Shown here in pieces: positions 16,748-24,975 of a stretch of 64,000 nucleotides of DNA (the first letter of the stretch is position 1; each line of letters begins with the position of its first letter). Source of the DNA: an uncultured Clostridia bacterium (GTDB lineage: Bacteria; Bacillota; Clostridia; Oscillospirales; Ruminococcaceae). A program made the translations under genes and the position numbers. The notes beneath the pieces were generated by a model, which did not search any database, was not told where the DNA came from, and saw nothing but the letters and a program-made list of their open reading frames with translations. The DNA lies in assembly GCA_947600065.1 (NCBI GenBank), contig CANQFZ010000001.1:1-64000 (forward strand), given 5' to 3'.

Positions 16748-17578
16748 ATGAAAAAATATTGTTTAATAGGTCACCCTCTCGGTCATTCATTCTCGCCTCA
16801 GATACACAAAAGGCTGTTCGAGCTTTCGGGGGTAGAAGCAGAATACACTTTAAACGACATCGCCCCCGAGGAGCTTTCCAAGAAGTTTAACACTCTCGAA
16901 GAATACGAGGGTTTTAATATCACCATTCCCCATAAGATAGCGATAATTGATTATTGCAAGGAGCTTTCCGACGGCGCAAAGCGCTATCGCTCGGTAAACT
17001 GTATAAGAAACAGCGACAAGTCGGGCTATAACACCGACGCCATAGGCTTTACAAAGTCTATAGAAATGCTCGGCGCAAGTTTAAATTCCTGCGTCACTGT
17101 CATAGGCTGCGGCGGCGTCGGAAGAATGATCTGTATAGAAGCGGCAAGACAGGGCGCAGAGCTTACAATTGCCGCGCTTGAAAATGATATTCCTCTTGCG
17201 GAAAAGGTAGTAGAAGAAATAAAGGCGCAGAACTCCTCGGATTGTGTAAATATCTCCGTCATAAACGGAAATATGCTCGACAGTTCCGACGGCGGCGATT
17301 TACTCATAAATGCAACTCCCGCAGGAATGTTCCCGAAAGTTGACAATATGCCTTGCACCGAAGAAGTCGTAAAGAAGTTTAAGAACGTCTTTGACGTTAT
17401 CTACAATCCCAAGGAAACAAAGCTCCTCAAAACCGCCCGCGAGCATGGCATAAATGCAATGGGCGGAATGGCAATGCTCGTTTTGCAGGCGGTCGCTGCA
17501 CACGAGATATGGTATGGCGCGAAGTTTGAAAAGAGCGATATAGACAAGCTCGTGTCCGATATGGAGAACGCGGTATGA
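16748..17578 (+). CDS. aroE: Shikimate dehydrogenase
   Basis: NADPH-dependent reduction of 3-dehydroshikimate in chorismate synthesis. The 276-residue protein has CLIGHPLGHSFSPQIH (substrate serines), the catalytic lysine in GFNITIPHK, NTDAIGF and the Rossmann loop VIGCGGVGRM. NATPAGM and GGMAMLVLQA close the protein. The ribosome binding site is weak, suggesting reliance on coupling with fabD, which ends 11 bases earlier. Confidence 0.94.
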   Translation: MKKYCLIGHPLGHSFSPQIHKRLFELSGVEAEYTLNDIAPEELSKKFNTLEEYEGFNITIPHKIAIIDYCKELSDGAKRYRSVNCIRNSDKSGYNTDAIGFTKSIEMLGASLNSCVTVIGCGGVGRMICIEAARQGAELTIAALENDIPLAEKVVEEIKAQNSSDCVNISVINGNMLDSSDGGDLLINATPAGMFPKVDNMPCTEEVVKKFKNVFDVIYNPKETKLLKTAREHGINAMGGMAMLVLQAVAAHEIWYGAKFEKSDIDKLVSDMENAV

Positions 17579-18084
17579 AAAGTATTTATCTGTGCGGGTT
17601 TATGGGCTGCGGAAAGAGCCATATAGGGAGAATGTTGTCCGCAAAACTTAAAATGAAGCTTATAGATTTGGACAAGTATATAGTAGACGCGGAGAAAATG
17701 TCCATTCCCGAAATATTTGAAAAGTTCGGCGAGCCGCATTTCAGAAGCCTTGAGGCAAAATATATAAAAGAGCTTTCGGGCGGAAATGTCGTGGCTACGG
17801 GCGGCGGCGCGCTTTTAAATGACGAAACGGCGCATTTTGCGAGAGAGAGCGGGATATCCGTTTATATAAACACCTCGTTTGAGACTTGTTATGCGCGGAT
17901 AAAGGGAGATAAAAACCGCCCGCTTGTTGTGAAAAACACCCCCGAACAGCTTGAAGAGCTGTATAACAAGCGCGCTCCTATATACCGCCGCAACAGTACA
18001 TATATGGTAAACGGAAACACCCGTGACACGACGATAGTAGATGAGATAGAAAAACTATCGCGTATATCCGAACAGAACATTTGA
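17575..18084 (+). CDS. aroK: Shikimate kinase
   Basis: Phosphorylates shikimate with ATP. The 169-residue protein has Walker A GFMGCGKSHIG, the substrate-binding aspartates in LIDLDKYIVD, an arginine in EPHFRSLEAK and VVATGGGAL. The lid arginine segment KNRPLV is present. Its ATG overlaps the aroE stop by four bases (ATGA), so the pair is translationally coupled. Confidence 0.94.
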   Translation: MKSIYLCGFMGCGKSHIGRMLSAKLKMKLIDLDKYIVDAEKMSIPEIFEKFGEPHFRSLEAKYIKELSGGNVVATGGGALLNDETAHFARESGISVYINTSFETCYARIKGDKNRPLVVKNTPEQLEELYNKRAPIYRRNSTYMVNGNTRDTTIVDEIEKLSRISEQNI

Positions 18085-18098
18085 ATTAAGGATTTGAA

Positions 18099-19280
18099 AT
18101 GGTAATTAAAAACGTAAAGATAATAACAATGGCGGGCAGTGACATTGAAAACGGCTTTGTGCGTTATAACGAGGTCATAACCGAAATAGGAAGCATGAGC
18201 GGCTATGTAAAGACCTCCGAAGAAGAAATTGACGGCGCGGGAAAAACGCTCTACCCGGGATTTATAGACGCGCACTGTCATCTCGGAATGTGGGACGACG
18301 CGCTGTGCTTTGAGGGCGACGACGGAAATGAGGACACCGACCCCTCTACGCCCCACCTTCGCGCGATAGACAGCATAAACGCCGCGGACAGGTGCTTTGA
18401 GGACGCCGTTTCTGCGGGCGTCACTTCGGTATGTACGGGAGTAGGAAGCGCAAATCCTATCGGCGGAAGCCTCGCGGTTATAAAGACTTTCGGCTCTAAA
18501 CGCGTGGACAAGCTTATTGTGAAAAATCCTGCGGCGATAAAATTCGCCCTCGGCGAAAATCCCAAGAACACTTATAACGACCGCGACGAAACGCCCGTAA
18601 CCCGAATGGCGACCGCCGCTATAATACGCGAGCAGCTCTCAAAGGCGCTTCGTTATAAAGAAGACCTTGATGAATACCGCCGCACAAAGGGTACGGACGA
18701 CGAAGTTTCAAAGCCCGATTTCGACGCGAAATGCGAGGCGCTTATGCCGCTGTTTGATGAGGAAGATCCGCTTCAGGCGCATTTTCATTGTCACAGAGCC
18801 GACGACATTTTCACGGCTGTACGCATTGCAAAAGAGTTTAAGCTTGATTATGTGCTTATACACTGTACGGACGGCGGGATAATTGCCGAAGAACTTGCGG
18901 AGGATATGCCGAAGGTGGTTTTAGGTCCCGTTTTCGGCGACAGGGGAAAGCCCGAGCTCAAAAACCACAGCATAACCACCCCCGCCGTAATGGATAAATT
19001 CGGGATAGAGTTTGCCATTTGCACCGACCACCCCGAAACGCCTATACAGTATCTTCCGCTTACGGCGGCGCTTGCGGTAAGAGGCGGGCTTGACAGAAAG
19101 ACCGCGCTTAAAGCTGTGACAATAAACGCGGCGAAAATCTTAGGAATTGAAGACAGAGTAGGCTCTATAGAAGTCGGAAAGGACGCGGATTTTTCGCTGT
19201 TTTCGGGAGAGCCGCTCGGTATTTATGAAACGCCCGTTTTTGTGTGCGTAAACGGAAAGACAGCAGTGAATAAGCTGTAA
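18099..19280 (+). CDS. Metal-dependent amidohydrolase
   Basis: A 393-residue TIM-barrel amidohydrolase of the imidazolonepropionase/dihydroorotase-like superfamily. Seen metal-site elements are HxH in GFIDAHCHLGMW (about 57-60), histidines in AHFHCHRADDI and VLIHCTDGG, and aspartate in AICTDHPETP. A small beta-sandwich domain flanks the barrel, ending VGSIEVGKDADF. The substrate cannot be read from sequence. It follows aroK by 14 bases and precedes the fumarase subunit, so it is in the same transcription unit, but neither neighbour fixes its role. Confidence 0.85.
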   Translation: MVIKNVKIITMAGSDIENGFVRYNEVITEIGSMSGYVKTSEEEIDGAGKTLYPGFIDAHCHLGMWDDALCFEGDDGNEDTDPSTPHLRAIDSINAADRCFEDAVSAGVTSVCTGVGSANPIGGSLAVIKTFGSKRVDKLIVKNPAAIKFALGENPKNTYNDRDETPVTRMATAAIIREQLSKALRYKEDLDEYRRTKGTDDEVSKPDFDAKCEALMPLFDEEDPLQAHFHCHRADDIFTAVRIAKEFKLDYVLIHCTDGGIIAEELAEDMPKVVLGPVFGDRGKPELKNHSITTPAVMDKFGIEFAICTDHPETPIQYLPLTAALAVRGGLDRKTALKAVTINAAKILGIEDRVGSIEVGKDADFSLFSGEPLGIYETPVFVCVNGKTAVNKL

Positions 19281-19301
19281 AATTATGAAAAGGAGAAAAT
19301 T

Positions 19302-20144
19302 ATGCGGGAAATTGACGCTAAACTTATAACCGAAAAAATTGCCGAGCTATGCGTAAAAGCAAATCTACAGCTTCCTTGCGGTATGCGCGAGTGCATAGAA
19401 AGCGCCGCCGAAAAAGAGGAGAGCGAGCTTTGTAAAAGTGTTCTCGGCGATATAGTCGACAACATAGACTGCGCCAAGGAGCTTTCCGTGCCTATATGCC
19501 AGGACACGGGAATGGCAGTCGTTTTCGCCGAGGTCGGGCAGGACGTGCATATCATAAACGGCGATTTTGAAGAAGCAATAAACGCTGGCGTTGCAAAGGG
19601 CTATGTCGAGGGGAAATTAAGACTTTCCATAGTAAAAGACCCCCTGATAAGAGAAAACACAAACAACAACACCCCCGCGCTCATACATACAAGGATAGTA
19701 AAGGGCGACAAGATAAAGCTGACCGTCGCTCCAAAGGGCTTTGGAAGCGAGAATATGAGCAGGCTCAAGATGTTTACTCCGTCCGCTTCAAAAGAGGACA
19801 TAATAAACTTTGTGGTCGAAACGGTTTCCGTTGCGGGGAGCAATCCCTGTCCGCCCGTTGTCGTGGGAGTGGGCATAGGTAGCGATTTCGAGGGCTGTGC
19901 ATTGCTTGCAAAAAAAGCGCTTTGCAGGGATCTTTCACAGAGAAACACCGAACCTCTTTACGCAGAAATGGAACAGAAAATGCTTGAAGAAATAAACAAG
20001 CTCGGAATAGGCGCACAGGGCTTCGGCGGAAGAATGACCGCGCTTTATGTAAACATAGAAAAAGCCCCGACGCATATCGCCGGACTTCCCGTCGCCGTAA
20101 ATATGGGCTGTCATGTCACAAGGCACGCCGAAGCCGAGCTGTAA
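19302..20144 (+). CDS. Fumarate hydratase class I, alpha subunit
   Basis: The N-terminal iron-sulfur half of the two-subunit class I fumarase (or the TtdA subunit of tartrate dehydratase), interconverting fumarate and malate. Three cluster-ligand cysteines are recognisable: PICQDTGMAV (about 67), GSNPCPPVVVG (about 187) and NMGCHVTRH (about 271). Length 280 is normal for the alpha subunit. The beta subunit that normally follows directly is absent; a repeat element starts three bases after the stop codon. AAAGGAG precedes the ATG. Confidence 0.92.
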   Translation: MREIDAKLITEKIAELCVKANLQLPCGMRECIESAAEKEESELCKSVLGDIVDNIDCAKELSVPICQDTGMAVVFAEVGQDVHIINGDFEEAINAGVAKGYVEGKLRLSIVKDPLIRENTNNNTPALIHTRIVKGDKIKLTVAPKGFGSENMSRLKMFTPSASKEDIINFVVETVSVAGSNPCPPVVVGVGIGSDFEGCALLAKKALCRDLSQRNTEPLYAEMEQKMLEEINKLGIGAQGFGGRMTALYVNIEKAPTHIAGLPVAVNMGCHVTRHAEAEL

Positions 20145-20226
20145 TCAGGCTGTATATAAAGCCCATTTCAAGTTTGGAAATGACGTTTTTTTCTGTTTTC
20201 CAAAATTCCAAGTTTTGAAACGACGT

Positions 20227-20350
20227 GAAAATACGTTGCGACAAATTGTTGCAACCCCTTATATATAGTTCGTTTCACTTCACTCCGTTACGCGTGTACG
20301 GTAGGTCACCGCTAAAATACGGCGGTGACCTCCCTACACGCTTAACGGGT
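20227..20350. repeat. Dispersed repeat R, copy 2
   Basis: About 120 bases nearly identical to 7533-7655, including the ACGTTGCGACAAATTGTTG start, CCCCTTATATATAGTTCG and the long palindrome around GGTCACCGC / GCGGTGACC. In both places heptad blocks follow immediately, so R and the heptads travel as one larger unit. Confidence 0.85.
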
Positions 20351-20431
20351 TAGAGGTAAGAGGTGAGATGTAAGAGGTAAGAATTTCCAGGGGACTTTTG
20401 GAAGAAAAGGTTGTTTGAAGTTCAGAGAAAG

Positions 20432-20582
20432 AGGCTAGAGGCTAGAAGCTGTTTCGGGCATAAAACCATCTTTCCTCTACAACTCTAGCCTCTAGCCTCT
20501 TCTTTTAATAACCAAATAACTTTCTTGTTCAAACCACCTTTGTTTTCTTACCTCTAACCTCTAACCTCTAATCTCTAGAAGG
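20432..20582. repeat. 150-bp direct repeat, first copy (heptads plus spacer modules)
   Basis: This segment (GAGGCTAGAGGCTAGAAG, then TTTCGGGCATAAAACC, CTCTAGCCTCTAGCCTC, CTTTTAATAACCAAATAAC and CTTACCTCTAACC ending TCTAGAAGG) recurs at 20795-20947 with scattered differences. The two copies bracket a truncated sigma gene start at 20740. Confidence 0.85.
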
Positions 20583-20739
20583 TTAGGGCGAATAAAGGTT
20601 ATTTAGGGGACCGGCGTTTGAAAAGAACCAAAAATAGGTTTTTATACAGGCTACAGCTTAATATTTTTTTTATCAAGCTGCAACTTTTTCGGCTTTTGTC
20701 CGGTATTATTTATGACAGAAGAAAATTCGGAGAATCATT

Positions 20740-20793
20740 ATGGGAACATCTTTAAAGACTGCGGAGAGCTTTGACCTACTAGAAGCTAGATGA
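20740..20793 (+). pseudogene. Second remnant of an ECF sigma gene start
   Basis: An 18-codon ORF reads MGTSLKTAESFD and then runs into heptad sequence and stops. The first twelve codons match the intact gene that begins 218 bases downstream (MGLSLKTSESFD), both in protein and largely in DNA (ATCTTTAAAGACTGCGGAGAGCTTTGAC). The break in similarity coincides with the start of heptad repeats (CTAGAAGCTAGATGATG), which suggests repeat insertion or unequal recombination. Confidence 0.65.
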
Positions 20794-20794
20794 T

Positions 20795-20947
20795 GAGAGG
20801 CTAGAGGGTAGAATTTGTTTTGGGCATAAAACAACTTATCCTCTAAAACTCTAGCCTCTAGCCTCTTCTTTTAATAACCAAATAACTTTCTTGTCCAAAC
20901 CACCTTTGTTTTCTTACCTCTTACATCTTATCTCTAACCTCTAGAAG
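20795..20947. repeat. 150-bp direct repeat, second copy, ending at the sigma gene ribosome binding site
   Basis: Second copy of 20432-20582. Its last heptads (CTCTAACCTCTAGAAGG) run straight into the ribosome binding site of the sigma factor gene: AGAAGGGG AAAATTT ATG. The repeat terminus thus supplies the Shine-Dalgarno sequence. Confidence 0.8.
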
Positions 20948-20957
20948 GGGAAAATTT

Positions 20958-21491
20958 ATGGGATTATCTCTAAAAACTTCAGAGAGCTTTGACGAAGCCA
21001 TGAGGCTGTATATCCCCATGGTTTACGCTATTGCGCTCGAAAGGCTCGGAAACGCGGCTGACGCCGAAGATGTGACCCAAGAAGTTTTCATAAGATATTA
21101 TAACGCCGACAAGACTTTTGAAAGCGAAGAACACAGAAGGTTTTTCTTGATAAGAGTAGCCGTAAACTGTTCAAATTCATTTGCCAAAAGTTCCTGGCAC
21201 AGACACAGGTCATTGTGCGACCCCGATGATATTCTCGGGCTTTTGGGAGAGAACGCAAATGATACGGCAGAAGAAAACGAAAGAAAACGCGCGGTCATAG
21301 AGGCTGTTATGAAACTTCCCGAAAAATACAGAACAGCCGTCCACCTGTTTTATTTTGAAGACCTGTCCATAGCGCAGATAGCCGAGATAACGGGCGAAAA
21401 GGAAAGCACCGTAAAATCTCATCTGTTGAGAGCGAGAGAAAAGCTTAAAAAGCTTTTGAAAGATGAATTTGACTTAGGAGGAAAAGTATGA
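20958..21491 (+). CDS. ECF-type RNA polymerase sigma factor
   Basis: A 177-residue sigma-70 family ECF factor. Region 2 is visible in YIPMVYAIALERLGNAADAEDVTQEVFIRYY (about 17-48) and region 4 in LPEKYRTAVHLFYFEDLSIAQIAEITGEKESTVKSHLLRAREKLKK (about 117-165). It directs core polymerase to an unknown regulon. The ATG lies downstream of a heptad-repeat block that provides its ribosome binding site. The gene overlaps its presumed anti-sigma partner by four bases. Confidence 0.93.
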   Translation: MGLSLKTSESFDEAMRLYIPMVYAIALERLGNAADAEDVTQEVFIRYYNADKTFESEEHRRFFLIRVAVNCSNSFAKSSWHRHRSLCDPDDILGLLGENANDTAEENERKRAVIEAVMKLPEKYRTAVHLFYFEDLSIAQIAEITGEKESTVKSHLLRAREKLKKLLKDEFDLGGKV

Positions 21492-22402
21492 GCTTTAAAA
21501 ACGATTATAAGTCGGCGCTTCGCTCTGTTTCTCCCGACACGGAAAAGATAATTGCCGAGGTGCATGAGCGGCTTAGCGAAAACGCGCCCCTGAAAATAAG
21601 AACGGAGGAAAAGAAAAAAAGACCGTTGTGGCAGATCATAGCGCCTTTGGCGGGAGCGGCGGCATGTATAGCATTGTGCATAATCTTTATTCCTAAGCTT
21701 TTTGATTTGCCTGTAAACAATGCGGGCGACAAGAACGGAGCGGGCAACGCTCCCGAGCATGTCGAAGCGAATAATTCGGATAACCTTAACGGTGGATTTG
21801 ATATAGTTCCCGAAAACAGCTCTCATGTCACATCGGAAAGTTCAAACAGTTCGTGGCAGCCTGCGGAATTTGAAATAGTCCGAGGGGACAACGGAGATAT
21901 GCTCGAGCTCGTAAAAGACGAAACCCGATATTTCAGAACGGATAAAGTCAGAGCCTATGAGATATCCGAAAAGTATGACAGCGTGTTATACGTCGACGGA
22001 AAGAGCTATTATGTTATATTGGAGGGAAGTGAAGATATTATTTATCTAGTCGAGGATACTTCTGCGTGGGCGTATGCTTTTGAAAAAATGTCGGTGTATG
22101 TAAACGGAAAGGACCTCAGCAATATTGACATAATGCTTATAACAAATGACAATAAAGAAACGCGCGTCGTGCTCGGAGAGGACAGCTATATAAAAACAGG
22201 CGAAAGTTTTTATCTGAAAACGCTTCCCGACAGCGCGGCGCGTTTCAGCTCGGACGGCATAAAGTATCTTATCTGCGGAAACGGACATAGAGTTATGGTC
22301 GTTGATACTGACACTTATTCCGCGCAGTATTACACAAAAGAAAATAAAGAAGTTCTTCAGTCCGAAGTTATTATAAACGAAAGCATTACAGTAACTCACT
22401 AG
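21488..22402 (+). CDS. Membrane-anchored protein, probable anti-sigma factor for the upstream ECF sigma
   Basis: A 304-residue protein with a roughly 55-residue charged cytoplasmic N-terminus, one hydrophobic segment (PLAGAAACIALCIIFIPKLF, about 53-72), a Ser/Asn/Gly-rich linker and a C-terminal domain of unknown fold that would be outside the cell. I see no zinc-binding HxxxCxxC anti-sigma motif. The role is inferred from topology and from the four-base overlap with the sigma gene. AGGAGG precedes the ATG. Confidence 0.7.
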   Translation: MSFKNDYKSALRSVSPDTEKIIAEVHERLSENAPLKIRTEEKKKRPLWQIIAPLAGAAACIALCIIFIPKLFDLPVNNAGDKNGAGNAPEHVEANNSDNLNGGFDIVPENSSHVTSESSNSSWQPAEFEIVRGDNGDMLELVKDETRYFRTDKVRAYEISEKYDSVLYVDGKSYYVILEGSEDIIYLVEDTSAWAYAFEKMSVYVNGKDLSNIDIMLITNDNKETRVVLGEDSYIKTGESFYLKTLPDSAARFSSDGIKYLICGNGHRVMVVDTDTYSAQYYTKENKEVLQSEVIINESITVTH

Positions 22403-22433
22403 TAAGAATTTTATGTAAAATCAAAACAAAAAA

Positions 22434-22464
22434 CCGCCCCACTTTCATTGTGAAAGCGGGGCGG
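22434..22464. terminator. Bidirectional terminator between the anti-sigma gene and gpmI
   Basis: A 14-bp stem (CCGCCCC-ACTTTCA / TGAAAGC-GGGGCGG, one mismatch) with a TTG loop, flanked by A-rich sequence on the left and CTGTTTTAAATT on the right. It serves both converging genes. Confidence 0.85.
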
Positions 22465-22515
22465 CGCTGTTTTAAATTATCAGCTTATATAAATAGTCAA
22501 GTTACAGACTGTAAA

Positions 22516-24087
22516 TTATATCATGCTCTCCTGCCAGCAGTCGGGAGCCTTAAGCCCGAACATCTTTACGACCGTAGGCGCGACATTTGAAAGACCGTAG
22601 TTTCCGTCCTTTATCGTGTACTTAACGTCCTTGTCGTAGATTATAAACGGCACGGGATTGAGCGAATGCGCGGTGCGGACCTGAATTTCGCCCTTCTTGT
22701 TCTTTTCGAGCATTTCGTCCGCGTTTCCGTGGTCGGCGGTAATTATCATAGTAACGCCGTATTCGTCGCAGACCTTCATCAGCCTTGCAAGTCCGATATC
22801 AACCGCCTCAACGCCTATTATCGTAGCAGGCATTGAACCCGTGTGACCTACCATATCGCCGTTCGGGAAGTTGCAGCGCAAAAAGTCGTATTTCTTCGAC
22901 TTTATCGCTTCAATCAAATCGTCGACAATATCCGCAGATTTCATCCAAGGGCGCTGGTCGAACGAAACGTTGTCGGAGGGAATTTCCTTGAACGTTTCGA
23001 GTTCCTCGGAGAATTTTCCGCTTCTGTTGCCGTTCCAGAAGTAAGTTACATGACCGTACTTCTGAGTTTCGGAAACGGCGTATTGATTGAGCTTTGCTTC
23101 TACGAGAACTTCCGACAGCGTGTCGTGAATTTCGGGAGGATTTACAAGATACCTCGCGGGGAGCTTTAAATCTCCGTCATACTGTAACATTCCCGCATAG
23201 CAGACGTCGGGCTTTCCTCCGCGCTCGAAATAGGTGAAATCGTCCATATCGAACGCCATAGAAAGTTCAATTGCTCTGTCGCCGCGGAAGTTGTAGAGAA
23301 TGACGCTGTCGCCGTCAACTATCTTTCCGACAGGCTCGCCGTCCTTTGCGATAACAAACGGCGGTAAATCCTGGTCAATTGCGCCCGTTTCGTTTCTGAG
23401 CGTTTCAACTGCTTCTGCCGCGCTCGCAAACTGCCGCCCCTCGCCTTTAACGTGGGTGTTCCAGCCGCGCTCTACCATTGCCCAGTCTGCCTGGTATCTA
23501 TCCATAGTTATCTTCATTCTGCCGCCGCCCGACGCAATTTTTCCGTCGAAATCCGCGTCGTTAAGCTCCGAAAGCGCCTTTTCAAGCTGTTCAATATAAA
23601 TAGGCGCAGAAGTCGCGGGAACATCGCGCCCGTCAAGCAGACAGTGAACTCTTGCTTTCTTTACGCCCTCGGCTTTCGCTTTTTTCAGCATATTGAACAG
23701 GTGGGAGATGTTCGAGTGAACGTTTCCGTCAGACAGCAAGCCGATAAAGTGCATTGTCGAGTTTTTGGAAACGCAGTTGTTCACAAGCTCTTTCCAAGCG
23801 GCGGAATTGTACATTTTACCGCTTTCAATGCTTTCGTTTACGAGCTTTGCGCCCTGCGAGTAGATCTGCCCGCAGCCTAAAGCGTTATGTCCGACTTCCG
23901 AGTTTCCCATATCGTCGTCTGTCGGCAGTCCGACCGCCGAGCCGTGCGCTTTAAGTCTTGTGTTCGGGCAGTTTTTCAGCAGCCAATCGAGAGTAGGCGT
24001 GTTCGCCTCCGTAACGGCGTCGCCAAGCCCCGTTTTCGAGAAGCCCACGCCGTCCATTACTACCAGTAATACAGGTTTAACAGCCAT
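22516..24087 (-). CDS. gpmI: 2,3-bisphosphoglycerate-independent phosphoglycerate mutase
   Basis: Interconverts 3- and 2-phosphoglycerate using two manganese ions and a phosphoserine intermediate. The 523-residue protein begins VLLVVMDGVG (metal aspartate), has the catalytic serine in DDMGNSEVGHNALG (about 62), HCLLDGRDVPATSA, NFPNGDMVGHTG and ITADHGNADEM (metal ligands). The start at MAVKPVLL is preferred: the track start ATGAAAGAAAGG overlaps the ribosome binding site. Last gene of pgk-tpiA-gpmI. Confidence 0.96.
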   Translation of the reverse strand: MAVKPVLLVVMDGVGFSKTGLGDAVTEANTPTLDWLLKNCPNTRLKAHGSAVGLPTDDDMGNSEVGHNALGCGQIYSQGAKLVNESIESGKMYNSAAWKELVNNCVSKNSTMHFIGLLSDGNVHSNISHLFNMLKKAKAEGVKKARVHCLLDGRDVPATSAPIYIEQLEKALSELNDADFDGKIASGGGRMKITMDRYQADWAMVERGWNTHVKGEGRQFASAAEAVETLRNETGAIDQDLPPFVIAKDGEPVGKIVDGDSVILYNFRGDRAIELSMAFDMDDFTYFERGGKPDVCYAGMLQYDGDLKLPARYLVNPPEIHDTLSEVLVEAKLNQYAVSETQKYGHVTYFWNGNRSGKFSEELETFKEIPSDNVSFDQRPWMKSADIVDDLIEAIKSKKYDFLRCNFPNGDMVGHTGSMPATIIGVEAVDIGLARLMKVCDEYGVTMIITADHGNADEMLEKNKKGEIQVRTAHSLNPVPFIIYDKDVKYTIKDGNYGLSNVAPTVVKMFGLKAPDCWQESMI

Positions 24088-24130
24088 ATTATAAATGATC
24101 CTTTCTTTCATTATATCTGAGGAAATCTTA

Positions 24131-24904
24131 TCAATTTGCCTCTGCCGCTTTTATTATCGCCGTAAAATCGGGCGCTTTAAGGCTTGCGCCGCCGATAAGA
24201 CCGCCGTCAACATTCGGCTTCTTGACAAGCTCCTCGGCATTCTTCGCGTTCATAGAGCCGCCGTACTGAATTGTAATGCTCTCCGCAGTAGCCTTGTCGT
24301 ATTTCTTTTCAAGTTGCGCTCTGATAAACGCGCAAACCTCTTCTGCCTGCTCTGCGGTAGCGGTCTTGCCCGTGCCGATCGCCCATACGGGCTCGTAAGC
24401 TATCGTGCATTTCTTGGCGTCCTCAGCGGAAATTCCGAACAGATCGAGCTTTATCTGGCGCGCGATAACTTCTTCCGTGATGTCGCACTCGCGCTCCCAA
24501 AGCAATTCTCCTACGCAAACTATCGGCTTTAAGCCTGCCGCAAGAGCCGCCTTTGTGCGCTTGTTTACGGTTTCGTCGGTTTCGCCGAAATACTGTCTGC
24601 GCTCGCTGTGACCTAAAACTACATACTCAACGCCCATTTCCGCCAGCATATCCGCAGAAATTTCACCCGTAAACGCGCCGCTTTTCTCAAAGTGGCAGTT
24701 TTCCGCGCCGACCTTTATATTCGTTCCCGCAGTCGCCGCAAGCGCCGTTTCAAGGTTTGTAAACGGAACGCACGCCACTATCTCAACGCCCTTTATATCA
24801 GCAACGAGCGGCTTTAATTCTTCGAGCAGAGCTTTTGCCTCGGGTCTTGTTTTGTTCATTTTCCAGTTGCCCGCGATTATAGCTTTTCTAACGTTTTTGT
24901 TCAT
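24131..24904 (-). CDS. tpiA: Triosephosphate isomerase
   Basis: Interconverts dihydroxyacetone phosphate and glyceraldehyde 3-phosphate. The 257-residue TIM barrel has AGNWKMNK (lysine), the electrophilic histidine in VLGHSERRQYF, catalytic glutamate in AYEPVWAIGTGKTA, and the phosphate loop QYGGSMNAKNA. The start at 24904 follows AAAGGAG; the longer track ORF has no such site. It lies between pgk and gpmI. Confidence 0.97.
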   Translation of the reverse strand: MNKNVRKAIIAGNWKMNKTRPEAKALLEELKPLVADIKGVEIVACVPFTNLETALAATAGTNIKVGAENCHFEKSGAFTGEISADMLAEMGVEYVVLGHSERRQYFGETDETVNKRTKAALAAGLKPIVCVGELLWERECDITEEVIARQIKLDLFGISAEDAKKCTIAYEPVWAIGTGKTATAEQAEEVCAFIRAQLEKKYDKATAESITIQYGGSMNAKNAEELVKKPNVDGGLIGGASLKAPDFTAIIKAAEAN

Positions 24905-24975
24905 AAAAAACTCCTTTAAAACAGTATATGTTTTCCCCCGCATAGCAGGGGAAAACACTTTATCAACAGAAAGAA

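Larger units (their letters stand above)
20148..20660. mobile_element. Mosaic heptad-repeat element directly after the fumarase gene
   Basis: The left end CAGGCTGTATATAAAGCCC matches the left end of the 5572 element (CAGACTGTATATAAAGCCC); the right end GGTTTTTATACAGGCT is a looser inverted counterpart. Inside are GACGTT/ACGTTGCGACAAATTG segments, dispersed repeat R copy 2 (20227-20350), heptads TAGAGGT AAGAGGT GAGATGT AAGAGGT (20351 on), two spacer modules, CTTACCT CTAACCT CTAACCT ending TCTAGAAGG (20582), then the right-end module TTTGAAAAGAACCAAAAATA. It carries no ORF. Confidence 0.6.

Noticed and set aside
22492-22514. Another copy of the element left end (ACAGACTGTAAATTATAT) after gpmI
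   Set aside because: Only the first nine or ten bases match the terminal repeat and no internal module follows.
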